A DNA stretch of 64,000 nt from Sphingomonas insulae (lineage in GTDB: Bacteria > Pseudomonadota > Alphaproteobacteria > Sphingomonadales > Sphingomonadaceae). Each line of letters starts with the position of its first letter. The stretch's first letter is position 1. The DNA lies in the NCBI RefSeq assembly GCF_010450875.1, contig NZ_CP048422.1, forward strand, positions 1,047,001 through 1,111,000, written 5' to 3'. Both the position numbers and the translations under genes were made by a program. The notes under the pieces were generated by a model. That model saw nothing but the letters and a program-made list of their open reading frames with translations. It was not told where the DNA came from and made no database searches. Shown one piece after another: positions 35,023 to 45,225 of this stretch.

Positions 35023-35822
35023 GCCAGCGCGATATCCGGCGCATCCTCTGCCTTCATGCCGATGACGTTGTACCCGGCATCGACATGGTGGATTTCGCCG
35101 GTCACGCCGCTCGCCAGGTCGCTGAGCATGTAGAGGCCCGCGCCGCCGACGTCCTCGATCGTCACCGTGCGGCGCAGCGGGGCGTTCAGCTCGTTCCACT
35201 TCAGGATATAGTTGAAATCGCCGATGCCGCGCGCCGCCAGCGTCTGGATCGGCCCTGCGGAAATCGCGTTGATGCGAATATTGTCCGGGCCTAGGTCGAC
35301 CGCCAGATATTTGACGCTCGTCTCCAGCGCGGCCTTGGCGACGCCCATGACGTTGTAATGCGGAATGACCTTTTCCGCGCCGTAATAGGTCAGCGTCAGG
35401 ATCGATCCGCCATCGGGCATCATCCGCCGCGCGCGCTGCGCCACCGCCACCAGCGAATAGGCGGAGATGTTCATCGTCATCAGGAAATTGTCGAGCGTGG
35501 TGTCGTAATAGCGCCCACGCAGCTGCGACTTGTCGGAAAAGCCGATGGCATGGACGACGAAGTCGATCGTCGGCCACTCCTGGCCGAGGCGGTCGAACGT
35601 CGCATCGAGTGCCGCCATGTCGGACACGTCGCAGTCGAACAGCCGCGCCACGCCCAGCTGTTCGGCCAGCGGGCGCACGCGCTTTTCCATCGCCGCGCCC
35701 TGGTAGGAAAAGGCGAGTTCCGCGCCATGTTCGGACAATTGCTTGGCAATGCCCCAGGCCAGCGACTTGTCGTTCGCCAGGCCCATGATCAACCCACGCT
35801 TGCCAGCCATCAAACCCGTCAC
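35019..35822 (-). CDS. fabI: enoyl-[acyl-carrier-protein] reductase (NADH)
   Basis: A 267-residue SDR enzyme of fatty acid elongation. It has the FabI-type cofactor loop GLANDKSLAWGIAK and the catalytic pair Y-x6-K in HYNVMGVAK, plus the AGPIQTLAARGI loop that covers the substrate. Start at GTG 35822, inside the yihY stop; ATG 35810 is the alternative. FabI is the target of triclosan-type inhibitors. Confidence 0.96.
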   Translation of the reverse strand: MTGLMAGKRGLIMGLANDKSLAWGIAKQLSEHGAELAFSYQGAAMEKRVRPLAEQLGVARLFDCDVSDMAALDATFDRLGQEWPTIDFVVHAIGFSDKSQLRGRYYDTTLDNFLMTMNISAYSLVAVAQRARRMMPDGGSILTLTYYGAEKVIPHYNVMGVAKAALETSVKYLAVDLGPDNIRINAISAGPIQTLAARGIGDFNYILKWNELNAPLRRTVTIEDVGGAGLYMLSDLASGVTGEIHHVDAGYNVIGMKAEDAPDIALA

Positions 35823-36769
35823 GCCGTCTTCGCCTCCATAGTCGTCGCGGTTCCCTGTAGCGCCGGTTCGGGCGGTTCCGCCAGTGCCGCGTTCAGATGC
35901 GCGCCGAACACCATTCCCAGCCCGATCAGATAGAAGAACAACAGCATGACGACGACGCCGGCAAGGCTGCCGTAGGTCAGGTCGTAGCCGCCGAGCTGCG
36001 CCAGCACGATCGGCAGCAGCGCCGTCATGCTGATCCACCAGCCGGCCGTGAACAGCGCGCCCGGCCATTTCGCGCACTTGGTGTAGCGATATTTCGCCGG
36101 CGTCACCGAATAGAACAGCAGGTACAGCGCGCCGAACATCACCAGCCCGGGAATGACTCGCGACAGCCCGACCCAGCCCGCCACGCCCTCTGCGAACGGC
36201 AGCAGGCGATAGATGAACTGTTCCGCGGCGGTGAGGATGCCCTGCACCAGGAAGCTCATCAGCGCGATGATGACCGACAGGATGATGACGCCGGATGACG
36301 ACAGGCGCGATCGCCAGAACGGCGCGGTCGCCTTGATCCCATAGGCGCGGTGGAAGATGTCGCGGATCGTTTCGACGAAGCTGCCGACCGTCCACAGGCC
36401 GACGAGACCGCCAAGCCACAGCAGCGATCCGGTGCGCGCGACGAGCACGTCGGCGATCGGCTTGCGCAGGATGTCGGCGACGTTGGGCGGCAGCACGTGC
36501 AGGAACGAGGCGACGGCGCGTTGCGTCTCCTCGCTCTGCCCGAGCAGCGACAGCACCGCCGCGGCGGTGATGAAGAACGGAAACACCGTCATCAGCGCCA
36601 GATAGGCGAGATTGCCGGCATGGATGAAGCCATCGTTGAACACGCCGAGCGCCGCGCGCTTGGTGACTTCCAGCACCGCGGGCCCCGGCTTCAGCCGGGC
36701 CAATGTGTGGCGGGCACCATGGCGCAGGTGCGCACGGTCTTCGGGCGTCAGGGCGGTGGTATCGGTCAC
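35819..36769 (-). CDS. YihY/BrkB family inner-membrane protein
   Basis: A 316-residue protein with about six membrane helices, beginning (GTG 36769) TDTTALTPEDR. The stretch FVETIRDIFHRAYG and the first helix AYLALMTVFPFFITAAA match the YihY/BrkB family, once called RNase BN by mistake and now considered membrane proteins of unknown function. The longer frame from 36850 would overlap dnaJ by 74 nt, so the GTG is preferred. Confidence 0.85.
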   Translation of the reverse strand: MTDTTALTPEDRAHLRHGARHTLARLKPGPAVLEVTKRAALGVFNDGFIHAGNLAYLALMTVFPFFITAAAVLSLLGQSEETQRAVASFLHVLPPNVADILRKPIADVLVARTGSLLWLGGLVGLWTVGSFVETIRDIFHRAYGIKATAPFWRSRLSSSGVIILSVIIALMSFLVQGILTAAEQFIYRLLPFAEGVAGWVGLSRVIPGLVMFGALYLLFYSVTPAKYRYTKCAKWPGALFTAGWWISMTALLPIVLAQLGGYDLTYGSLAGVVVMLLFFYLIGLGMVFGAHLNAALAEPPEPALQGTATTMEAKTA

Positions 36770-36776
36770 TGCGCGG

Positions 36777-37718
36777 TCAGACGCCCATCGCCGCCCGCGG
36801 GTTCCGCCCGTCGGTCCAGCTTGCCACGAACTGTTGCAATGCTGCATCATCCGCGGGGATGTCGATGATCAGCGTCACCAGCTGATCGCCGCGGCCGCCA
36901 TCCTTCTTGTGAAAGCCCTTGCCCTTCAATCGCAACGTCTTGCCCGATGTCGTGCCCTTGGGGACGGTGAGCATCACCGCCTTGTCGACGGTCGGTACGC
37001 GCACCGCGCCGCCCGCCACCGCCTCGGTCAACGTGATCGGCAGGTCGAGGCGCACGTCGTCGCCGTCGCGGGTGAAGACGCGGTGGCCCTGCACATCGAT
37101 CGACACGATCGCGTCGCCGGCGCCGCCGGGACCCTGCTCGCCCTTGCCGCCCAGCTTCATCTGGGTGCCGGTCTCGACGCCGGCGGGCAGCTTGAGGTCG
37201 ATCGTCTTGCCATCGCCCAGCGTCACCCGCTGGGGATGGAGCATGGCGGCATCGACGAACGGCACCTGCAACCGATAGGTGACGTTGGCGCCCTTGGGCT
37301 GCGGACGTCGGCCAAAGCCGCTGGCGAAGCCGCCGCCGCGGCTCTGGCCGCCGAACAACCCCTCGAAGATGTCGCTCATGTCGGCATCGCCGCCGCCGAA
37401 TTCGTAGCCGGCGCTGCTGAAGCCGCCGCCCGGCCCGCCGGCGCGTCCGCCGGCACCCGGCCGCGCGCCGCCGCCATAGCCGAACGGCGAGGCGGGGTTG
37501 CCATCGCCATCGATCTCGCCGCGGTCGAAACGGGCGCGCTTGTCCTTGTCGTTCAGCAGGTCATAGGCGTTGGTGACCTGGCTGAACTTCTCCGACGCCT
37601 TGGGATTGTCCTTGTTGCGGTCGGGATGCAGCTCCTTGGCGAGCTTGCGATACGCCTTCTTGATGTCCGCCTCGGACGCGCCGCGGGCAACGCCCAAGGT
37701 CTGATATGGATCGGCCAT
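36777..37718 (-). CDS. DnaJ class co-chaperone without zinc domain (CbpA-like)
   Basis: A 313-residue protein. The J domain (residues 1-65) carries HPD in [13 protein letters not shown]; a Gly-rich linker with [13 protein letters not shown] follows; then the two C-terminal substrate domains. The CxxCxGxG zinc repeats of DnaJ are absent, which marks type II (CbpA/DjlA-like B class). It stimulates Hsp70 ATPase. First gene of the minus-strand chain ending in aroC. Confidence 0.92.
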   Translation of the reverse strand: MADPYQTLGVARGASEADIKKAYRKLAKELHPDRNKDNPKASEKFSQVTNAYDLLNDKDKRARFDRGEIDGDGNPASPFGYGGGARPGAGGRAGGPGGGFSSAGYEFGGGDADMSDIFEGLFGGQSRGGGFASGFGRRPQPKGANVTYRLQVPFVDAAMLHPQRVTLGDGKTIDLKLPAGVETGTQMKLGGKGEQGPGGAGDAIVSIDVQGHRVFTRDGDDVRLDLPITLTEAVAGGAVRVPTVDKAVMLTVPKGTTSGKTLRLKGKGFHKKDGGRGDQLVTLIIDIPADDAALQQFVASWTDGRNPRAAMGV

Positions 37719-37814
37719 TGGTTCCCCGTTGGTGTATTACGCGCCTATGTGGGGGAGGGCGCGGCGCAACGCAATCTCGGCTTCGCTCGTTGGGCGGGCA
37801 GAGGAGATGCGATC

Positions 37815-38072
37815 ATGACCGACAAGCAGCCGATGCAGGCGATGAGTACCGATCACGGCGCGGACAAGGATGCCGCCGCCAGCCCGGCCGGCAAGTCGGA
37901 CGGCGAGAGCAATGGCGGCGCCTACCCCAATCCGCACACCGGCAAGGGCAAGCAGGACGATGTGGGTGGCGGCTTCATGGGCCATGGCGGGCAGAGCCAC
38001 GTCGAATATTCCGGCACCGGCGACGACGATACCGACGAGGATGTCGGCAACGGAAATGCGGTGACGAAATGA
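37815..38072 (+). CDS. small acidic Gly/Asp-rich protein of unknown function
   Basis: An 85-residue hydrophilic protein with no membrane segment, beginning MTDKQPMQAMSTDHG and ending with DDDTDEDVGNG. Rich in Gly, Asp and Lys and probably disordered. A GAGGAG ribosome site precedes the ATG, and codon use is like its neighbours, so it is likely translated. Divergent from dnaJ. Confidence 0.55.
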   Translation: MTDKQPMQAMSTDHGADKDAAASPAGKSDGESNGGAYPNPHTGKGKQDDVGGGFMGHGGQSHVEYSGTGDDDTDEDVGNGNAVTK

Positions 38073-38112
38073 GCGGGTGATCCCGCGAAGCCGCGAAAAG
38101 ACGAAGACGTCC

Positions 38113-38231
38113 GGTTCACGCGGAGGCGCGGAGATGGCCCGAGCGCGGCCGCTCTCTATGCTCGGCTCCGGTCGGTCGCGGGAAGCTATGGCAGGACTGG
38201 CGCGCAACACCTCCGCGCCTCCGCGTGAACC
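38113..38231. repeat. 21-bp perfect terminal inverted repeat, ~119-bp element
   Basis: GGTTCACGCGGAGGCGCGGA(G) at 38113 is perfectly inverted at 38211-38231. The arms enclose about 77 bp with no gene. The size, and perfect ends, suit a MITE-like or BIME element. No flanking target duplication was established by eye. Confidence 0.7.
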
Positions 38232-38276
38232 CCAATCCTCACATCATCGCGTTTCGCCCCGTCACCTGGACGCAAA

Positions 38277-39155
38277 CTAGTCCAGCGGCGCGACGTCCAC
38301 GCTCACCGCCATGTTCTGCGCCTGCGACCCCAGCACGACGCCATCGACCGGCGCGATCTCCGCGTAGTCGCGGCCCACCGCCATGACGATGTGGTCGCCC
38401 GCCATCCAGATGCCGTTGGTCGGATCGAGGCCGACCCAGCCCCGCGCCGGCCCGCACCACAGCAGGACCCAGGCGTGCGTCGCATCGGCGCCGACCAGTC
38501 GCGGCTGCCCCTCCGGCGGGATGGTGCGGATATAGCCACTCGCATAGGCCGCCGGCAGGCCGGCCGCACGCAGGCCGGTAATCATGATCTGCGCGAAATC
38601 CTGGCACACGCCCTTGCGTTGCAGGAACGCCTCGTGCGGCGGCGTGTCGACCAGCGTCGCCGTCGCATCGAAGGTGAATTCGTCCTGGATACGCCGCGCC
38701 AGCGCGATCCCCGCCTCCAGGCTGCCACGATCGGGATCGAGGTCCGGCGCGCAATAGGCAGCGATCGCATGGTCGAGGGGGATCAGCGGCGAGGGGAACA
38801 GGTAATTGGCCGGGCTCGCCGCCGACAGGTCGCGACTGGCGCGCCCCAGCGCGGCGATCTCGCCCAGTGTCGGGTCGCTGCCGTCCGGCACCGGCACCAG
38901 CCGGTCGACGCGCATCCGCGAACGGCTTTCGATCGTCAGTTCGCGCACCGGCGTATCGATCACCAGCCGGGTGACGTTGGCAAGCCCGGCCTCGGCGCGC
39001 GCCGGCATCGTACGGCCGACCGGCTCGACGGTGAGCGCATAGTCCTCCAGCGTCTGCCCCGGCCAGTCGATCGGCTTCAGGCGCAGGTTGCAGCGCGCGA
39101 ACTTGACGTTGCCGCCATAATCGAACCGGGTGATGTGGCGGATATCGTACAGCAT
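38277..39155 (-). CDS. transglutaminase-like family protein
   Basis: A 292-residue protein with an N-terminal beta domain (MLYDIRHITRFDYGG) and a transglutaminase core with the Cys-His-Asp triad in KGVCQDFAQ, ATHAWVLLW and LDPTNG. Starts with an ATG overlapping the stop of the ATP-grasp gene (ATGA). These three-part clusters (ATP-grasp, alpha-E, transglutaminase) are conserved in many bacteria and are predicted to build and cleave a small peptide tag or modified peptide; the product is unknown. Confidence 0.9.
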   Translation of the reverse strand: MLYDIRHITRFDYGGNVKFARCNLRLKPIDWPGQTLEDYALTVEPVGRTMPARAEAGLANVTRLVIDTPVRELTIESRSRMRVDRLVPVPDGSDPTLGEIAALGRASRDLSAASPANYLFPSPLIPLDHAIAAYCAPDLDPDRGSLEAGIALARRIQDEFTFDATATLVDTPPHEAFLQRKGVCQDFAQIMITGLRAAGLPAAYASGYIRTIPPEGQPRLVGADATHAWVLLWCGPARGWVGLDPTNGIWMAGDHIVMAVGRDYAEIAPVDGVVLGSQAQNMAVSVDVAPLD

Positions 39156-41627
39156 CACGCCAGCGTCAGCCCCCCGGCGCGCAGCGGCTCGGCGCCTTGC
39201 AAAAAATAGCGGCGCGCGACGCTTTCCGACAATTGCGCCAGTCGCCGCTCCAGATCGCCGAGCACGTCCGGCTCCAGCGTCGCCGCGGTGGTCATCGCCA
39301 ACGCCGCCGCCAGCGCGCGGCCGTGCGCCTGTTGCGGTTCGGGCATGCCGTCGTCGCTCAGCACCGGCAGGTCGCGCAGCCGTTCGCCGATCCGCTCCGC
39401 CTGATAGGCAAGGCTGCGCGGATTGCCCGGATCGAGTGCGACGAGGTCGACCACCGGCACCCGTGCGATGCCGGTCAGGTAGCGCTGGCGATAGCTGATC
39501 TGGCTGTCGGCAAGGTCGAGCAGCGTCGACAGATCGTCGGCGGTGGCGCCCGGCATGCCGAACAACCGGAGCGCCCGCGTCATCGCCATGGCGCGTTCCA
39601 CCCGGCGGCCCAGGTCGTGGAACCGCCACGCCGCCGTGCGCCCCATATGCTCCGCTGACAGGCCGGCGATCGCGACGTAGCGGCGCTGCAGCGCACCGGC
39701 GCGATCGAGCATGCCGCGGTTGGTGGGGAACGGCGCATCAAGCAGCCTTACCATGTCCGCCGACAACCGGTCGCGCGACCCTTCGCCGATGCCCCGCGCC
39801 AGCCGGTTGATCGTCGCCACCGAATGCCAGCCCTCGTCCTCCATCGCCACCTTGGCGAAGGCGGTGAGGTCGCCGCGCTTGAGCGACGTCGGGTGCGGCG
39901 CCGCCCCGCCGCCCGCGATCAGGCCGACCAGCTTGCCGACCGTTCCCGCGGACAAGGCCGCGCCGGCATCGGCATCGATCGAATTGCCCAGCATCACGCG
40001 GATCGCCGCCAGCAGCGCCTCGCCGCGCTCCAGATAACGGCCCAGCCAGTAGAAATTGTCGGCGACCCGGCTCGGCAGCGTACCGGGGTTGCGGCGGATG
40101 TGGTGCGAATCTGGTGCGGGGAGCAGCGACACCGGCTCGACCGTCTCGGCACCGTGGATGCAGACGTCGGCCGACCACGTTCCTTCGCCGAGCACGCTCG
40201 CCCGTGGATCGGTCGCCTCGCCGATCCGTGCGAAGCCGCCGGGCATGATCGTCCAGCCGCCGCTCGCATCGCGCGCCGCGAAGACGCGCAGGGTGAACGG
40301 GCGTGGCTCCAGCGTGTCCTCGATCACCACCGGCATCGTCGACAGGCGGACGATCTCCTGCCCGACATAATCCTGCGGTCGCCGCGTCATGTCGGCGAGC
40401 AGCTGCGCGCGCTGGCCCGCATCCAGTTCGCCGCCGTGCACCGTCCGCCCGCCGGGCAGGCCGAGCGGCACCGGGCCGAACGCCGATCCGATCAGCATCC
40501 GGTCGAGGTCCTCCTCGACCCGCGTCAATTCGGATGGCTGGCCGCACCACCATGTCGCGATGTTGGGCAGGTGCAGGCTCTCGCCGAGCAGCCTCGTCGC
40601 CAGTTGCGGCAGGAACGCGCCGAACGCCGGCGCCTCCAGCACGCCCGCGCCGGGCGCGTTGGACAGCACGACGTTGCCCACGGCATAGGCGTCGATCAGG
40701 CCCGGCACGCCGATCTGCGAATGCGAATCGAAGGCCAGCGGATCGAGCATCCGCGGATCGACCCGCCGCCACAGCGCATCGATGCGCTTCAGGCCGCCGA
40801 TGGTGCGGACATAGACCTGGTTTTCCAGCGCGGCGAGGTCGGCACCCTCGACCAGCAAGAGGCCGAGGTACCGGGCGAGATGCGCCTGTTCGGGATAGCT
40901 CGGGTTGAACCGGCCCGGCGTCAGCAGGCCGATGCGCGGATCGGTGCGGCGGCACATCGCCGCGATCCCTGCGCGGAAGGCGGCGAAGAACGGCGCATGG
41001 CGCTGGACGTTGATCCGCCCCTGCAACCCGCCCAGCGTGCGGCTGACCGCCAACCGGTTTTCCAATGCATAGCCGGCCCCCGCGGGCGCGCAGGTGGTCG
41101 GCGAGCACGCGCCATTCGCCGGTCGGGCCGCGCCCCAGGTCGATCGCGATGAAATGCAGGTGCTTGCCGCCCGGCGGTTCCAGCCCGACCATCGGCCGCA
41201 GGAAATAGGGGCTGCCGGTGACCAGCGCCGCGGGGATCAGCCCCCGCTCGACCAGCCGGCCGGGGCCGTAGAGGTCGGCGATCACCGCCTCCATCAGTTC
41301 GGCACGCTGGGTGACGCCGCGGACGATGCCGTCCCATTCCCGCGCGTCGATCAGCAGGGGGACGGGCGAGACGGGCCAGGGCCGCTCGTCCGCCTCGCCG
41401 ATGATGCGGAATCCCATGCCGATATCGGCGGCGTGGCGGCGCACCCGTTCGCGGACATGGTCTAGATCGTCGGACGCGACGGTGGCGAGTTCCTCGAACA
41501 TCGCCGCCCAGGCGGGATCGTCACTGCCGCACAGCACGTCGCCGGTGGTGGTGCGCGCGCAATAATCGTCGATCCAGCGCCGCGCATGCGTCGCGGCATC
41601 GAACAAGGGCGCAGCCTGCGTCGCCAT
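39155..41627 (-). pseudogene. circularly permuted ATP-grasp / alpha-E fusion, frameshifted near 41087
   Basis: The N-terminal part (ATG 41627) reads MATQAAPLFDAATHARR to about residue 180, where the frame is lost in GCGCGC near 41085-41092. It resumes in another frame at GAGYALENRLAVSRT. The expected junction (DHLRAPAGAGYALENR) is restored if two bases (CG) were deleted. Joined, the protein is about 824 residues: circularly permuted type 2 ATP-grasp, then the helical alpha-E domain (NFYWLGRYLERGE). It is coupled to the transglutaminase. A sequencing error is possible. Confidence 0.85.
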
Positions 41628-41765
41628 CGCTATAGCGTGTCACCCCATTGAACCCGCATGCACCGTGTTCGTTTGCGTGCTGCGAAGCAACACAAATTGG
41701 GGCTTCGCCCGTCTTCCCGCGCCGGAACGATGGCGACTGCGCATGACCGGCCCCGCGCCGGAACC

Positions 41766-44225
41766 TCACAGATCGGGCAGCACCTGATCCGCCACGCCCC
41801 ATCCCGCCAGCGCGCGCGATGTGGCGCGTTCCAGCAATTCGGTCGCATCGCGCACGCCCCAGCGGGCCGCGGTGTCGATGTCGCGCAATTCGGTCCACGA
41901 CACCGGCGCCGCGACCGGCGCGCCGGCCCGCGCCCGCGCCGAATAGGGCATGATCGCGGTGCTGCCGCGCTGGTTGCGCAGATAGTCGATGAAGATCTTG
42001 CCCTTGCGTTTCGCCTTGGTCATCACCGCGACGAAGCGGTCGGGCTCCGCCGCCGACAGCGCCCGCGCGAAGCGGTCGGCGAAGTCCCTCACCGCGGGCC
42101 ATTCCGCCTGCGGCGTCAGCGGCACGACGACGTGGACGCCCTTGCCGCCCGACAGCAACGGAAAGCTGACCAGCCCCAATTCCGCCAGTTGCGCGCTGAC
42201 ATGGTCCGCCGCACGCTTGGTGTCGGCGAAATCCAGCCCCTCGTCGGGGTCGAGGTCGATCACCAGCCGGTCGGGCTTTTCCAGATCGTCGATCGACGAT
42301 CCCCAACCGTGGAATTCGATCGTCCCCATCTGTACGCAGGCGACTAGGCCGTCCGTGTCGTCGACATACAGGTACGGCTCCACCGACCCATCCTTTTCGC
42401 GCACGTCGACATGGTGGACCTGTTCGCCGAAACTGCCCGCATCGTGCTTCTGGAAAAAGCAGGCCTTGGCCCGGCCCTGCGGACAGCGCACCAGGCTGAC
42501 CGGGCGCCGCCCCGCCCAGGGCAGCATGATCGGCGACATCTGCGCATAATAATCCGCCAGCTCGCCCTTGGTGACGTCGCTCTCCGGAAAGATCACGCGA
42601 TCGCGGTTGCTGACCGTCACGTGCACCGCCGGCGCGGCGGGCGCCGGCTCGGGAACCTCCGCGACCACCTCCTTCGCTGCCTTGTCGCCGCGCAGCCCCA
42701 GGAAGCTGGAGTGGCGCAGCACCTTGTCCGGCGTCACTTCGGCAAAGGCGATTTCCGCGACCAGCTTCGGCCGGACCCATTTCGCCCCGCGCAACGCCGC
42801 CTTGTGCGCTGCCAGGCTGGCCGCATCGACCGATGGCGTATCGACGCTCAGGTCGGCGAGCCGGTCGGACAGGTCCGCCATCAGCGCCTGGTCGAATCCG
42901 GTGCCGACCTTGCCCGCATAGCGGAAGCCCTTGCCTTCCCGCACCCCGAGCAGCAGCGACTTGAAGCCGCGGCTCTTGGTGGATGGCGTCCAGCCGACGA
43001 TGACGAATTCCTGCCGCTGGATGCACTTCGCCTTCAGCCACGTCCTGTTGCGCGCGCCGGCATAAGGCGCATCGGCGCGCTTCGACACGACGCCCTCCAG
43101 CCCCTCGCGGCACATCGTCGCGAACAATTCCTCGCCCGACCCCAGCACATGCTCGGCGAACTGGATGCGCGGTCCATTGGCGATCATCGCCTGCAGCCGG
43201 TCCTTGCGCTCGACCGTCGGCAGGCCGGTCAGGTCCTCGCCGTCGCAGGCGAGCAGGTCGAAGGCGAACAGCGTCATGTCGCCGCCGTCCGCGATCGCAT
43301 CCTTCAGCGTCGAAAAGTCGGGGCGCCCGTCCTTGAACGCGACGATTTCGCCGTCGATCAGCGCCGAATCGACCGGCAGCGCCGCCGCGGCGTCGGCGAT
43401 GGCGGCGAACTTGTCGCTCCAGTCGAGGCCGCTGCGGGTATAGACCCTGGCCTTGCCCCCGCCGATGGCGACCAGCGCGCGATAGCCGTCGTATTTCACC
43501 TCGTGCAGCCAGCCGCCGCCAGCCGGCACGCTGTCGACCAGGGTGCACAGCTGCGGTTCGCGGAACGCCGGCATCGCCTTGCCGGCGCCGCGGCGTTTCG
43601 GCGTCGTGGCGGCGGCAGGCTTGCCGCGCGCCTTCCGCTTCGCCGCGGGCGGGGCCTTGCCACTCGCGATCGCCGCCATCGTCCGGCCGGTGGCGACGCT
43701 GGTTAGCGCCTCTTCGACCAGCGTGTCGGTGCCGCCCGCGAACGCATCGTCGATCTTGCGCAACAGCCAGTTCTCGCGCTTCTCCTTGGCCCGCGGCTTC
43801 AGGCGGATCAGCAGCCATTCCCCCTTCATCCGCTCGCCGTCGAGCGTGAAGTGCAGGTGGCCTTTCTCCAGATCGCTCGCCGACTTGCCCGCGATCGGCG
43901 CCCAGGTGCCGCGATCCCACAGCATCACCGTGCCGCCGCCATATTCGCCCGCCGGGATCGTCCCTTCGAACGTGGCATAGGACAGCGGATGATCCTCGGT
44001 CCGCACCGCCAGCCGCTTCTCGCCGGGGTCCAGGCTGGGGCCCCGCGTCACCGCCCAGCTTTTCAGGACGCCGTCCACCTCCAGCCGGAAGTCCCAGTGC
44101 AGCCGCGTCGCATCATGCTTCTGCACCATGAAGCTGTTGCCGTGACCCGGCGCCAACGTACCCGCCGGCTCGGCGGTCTTCGCAAAATCGCGCTTGGCGT
44201 TGTAGCGGGCAAGCGGGTCAGGCAC
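41766..44225 (-). CDS. ligD: multi-domain ATP-dependent DNA ligase D
   Basis: An 819-residue non-homologous end-joining protein. Domain order is phosphoesterase (residues 1-160, with HDATRLHWDFRLE), ligase (about 225-530, active lysine in HEVKYDGYRAL), then polymerase (about 560-819, with LVIDLDPDEGLD). This PE-Lig-Pol order is that of Pseudomonas. Start is GTG at 44225, eight bases inside the end of the ku gene, so the two are made together. Confidence 0.97.
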   Translation of the reverse strand: MPDPLARYNAKRDFAKTAEPAGTLAPGHGNSFMVQKHDATRLHWDFRLEVDGVLKSWAVTRGPSLDPGEKRLAVRTEDHPLSYATFEGTIPAGEYGGGTVMLWDRGTWAPIAGKSASDLEKGHLHFTLDGERMKGEWLLIRLKPRAKEKRENWLLRKIDDAFAGGTDTLVEEALTSVATGRTMAAIASGKAPPAAKRKARGKPAAATTPKRRGAGKAMPAFREPQLCTLVDSVPAGGGWLHEVKYDGYRALVAIGGGKARVYTRSGLDWSDKFAAIADAAAALPVDSALIDGEIVAFKDGRPDFSTLKDAIADGGDMTLFAFDLLACDGEDLTGLPTVERKDRLQAMIANGPRIQFAEHVLGSGEELFATMCREGLEGVVSKRADAPYAGARNRTWLKAKCIQRQEFVIVGWTPSTKSRGFKSLLLGVREGKGFRYAGKVGTGFDQALMADLSDRLADLSVDTPSVDAASLAAHKAALRGAKWVRPKLVAEIAFAEVTPDKVLRHSSFLGLRGDKAAKEVVAEVPEPAPAAPAVHVTVSNRDRVIFPESDVTKGELADYYAQMSPIMLPWAGRRPVSLVRCPQGRAKACFFQKHDAGSFGEQVHHVDVREKDGSVEPYLYVDDTDGLVACVQMGTIEFHGWGSSIDDLEKPDRLVIDLDPDEGLDFADTKRAADHVSAQLAELGLVSFPLLSGGKGVHVVVPLTPQAEWPAVRDFADRFARALSAAEPDRFVAVMTKAKRKGKIFIDYLRNQRGSTAIMPYSARARAGAPVAAPVSWTELRDIDTAARWGVRDATELLERATSRALAGWGVADQVLPDL

Positions 44226-45102
44226 GCTTCTTGGCCGCCGTCTTCGCTGCCGAAGCCTTTTTCGCCGCGGCCTTCTTCGCCGGCGCCTTTTTCGGGGACG
44301 CCGGAGTCGCGCCCGATTTTTCCATCGACTTCTTCAACGCCGCCATCAGGTCGACGACGTTGCTGCCGGACTTGCCGCCGCCATCGTCCTTCTCTTCGAT
44401 GACCTTGCCGCCCTTCGCCTTGCGCTTGCGCGCGACGAGGTCCTTCAGCGCATCGACGTAGCGGTCGTGGAATTCCTGCGGATCGAAGGTCCCGCTCTTC
44501 TTGTCGATCAGCGCCTCGGCCAGGTCGAGCAGGTCGGCGTCCGGCTTGCTGTCGGGGATTTCGCGGAAATAGCTCTGCGCCTTGTTGACCTCGTCGGCGT
44601 AGCGCAGCGTTTCCAGCACCATGCCGCGGCCGCACGGCTTCAGGCTGACGACATATTCGCGGCCCCGCATCGCCAGCTGGCCCAGCCCGACCTTCTTGGT
44701 CCGCCGCAGCGCCTCCCGCAGCACGATGAACGACTCTTCCGCCAGGTCGTCGGCCGGCACGACGAAATAGGGCTTTTCGTAATAGAGCACGTCGATCTCG
44801 CTCGCATCGACGAACTGCGTCAGCTCCAGCGTCTTCTTCGATTCGAGCTTCACCGCATCGATCTCGTCCTGCTCCAGCAGCACGAATTCGCCCTTCGATA
44901 CCTCATATCCCTTCATGATCTCGTCGGTGTCGACCGGGCCGACGCCGGTGACGATCTTTTCGTAGTGGATCGGCTTGCCGGTGGGTTCGTGGATCTGCTT
45001 GAACGATACCGCCGCGCCGCTTTTGGTCGCGGCATAGATCTCGACCGGGATCGACACGAGCGCGAGCCGGATCTGTCCTTGCCAGTAAGCGCGTGCGGCC
45101 AT
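44218..45102 (-). CDS. ku: Ku-type DNA end-binding protein
   Basis: A 294-residue protein that forms a ring at double-strand break ends and recruits LigD. It begins MAARAYWQGQIRLALVSIPV, the bacterial Ku core, with the typical YYEKPYFVVP strand. The last 40 residues are Lys/Ala-rich (KKAPAKKAAAKKASA), a tail known to aid DNA binding. Overlaps ligD by 8 nt and is divergent from pdxH. Confidence 0.97.
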   Translation of the reverse strand: MAARAYWQGQIRLALVSIPVEIYAATKSGAAVSFKQIHEPTGKPIHYEKIVTGVGPVDTDEIMKGYEVSKGEFVLLEQDEIDAVKLESKKTLELTQFVDASEIDVLYYEKPYFVVPADDLAEESFIVLREALRRTKKVGLGQLAMRGREYVVSLKPCGRGMVLETLRYADEVNKAQSYFREIPDSKPDADLLDLAEALIDKKSGTFDPQEFHDRYVDALKDLVARKRKAKGGKVIEEKDDGGGKSGSNVVDLMAALKKSMEKSGATPASPKKAPAKKAAAKKASAAKTAAKKRA

Positions 45103-45225
45103 GATGTGCGGTCTTTCCGTTGCGGAAGCGATTCAATCCCCGGCGCGGGGAGTCGTTCCCCCCGGACCACGCCGTCCCGCCCGCATGCGTTCCCCCGGCG
45201 GCCGAATTGCGCTAAGGGCCGCCGC

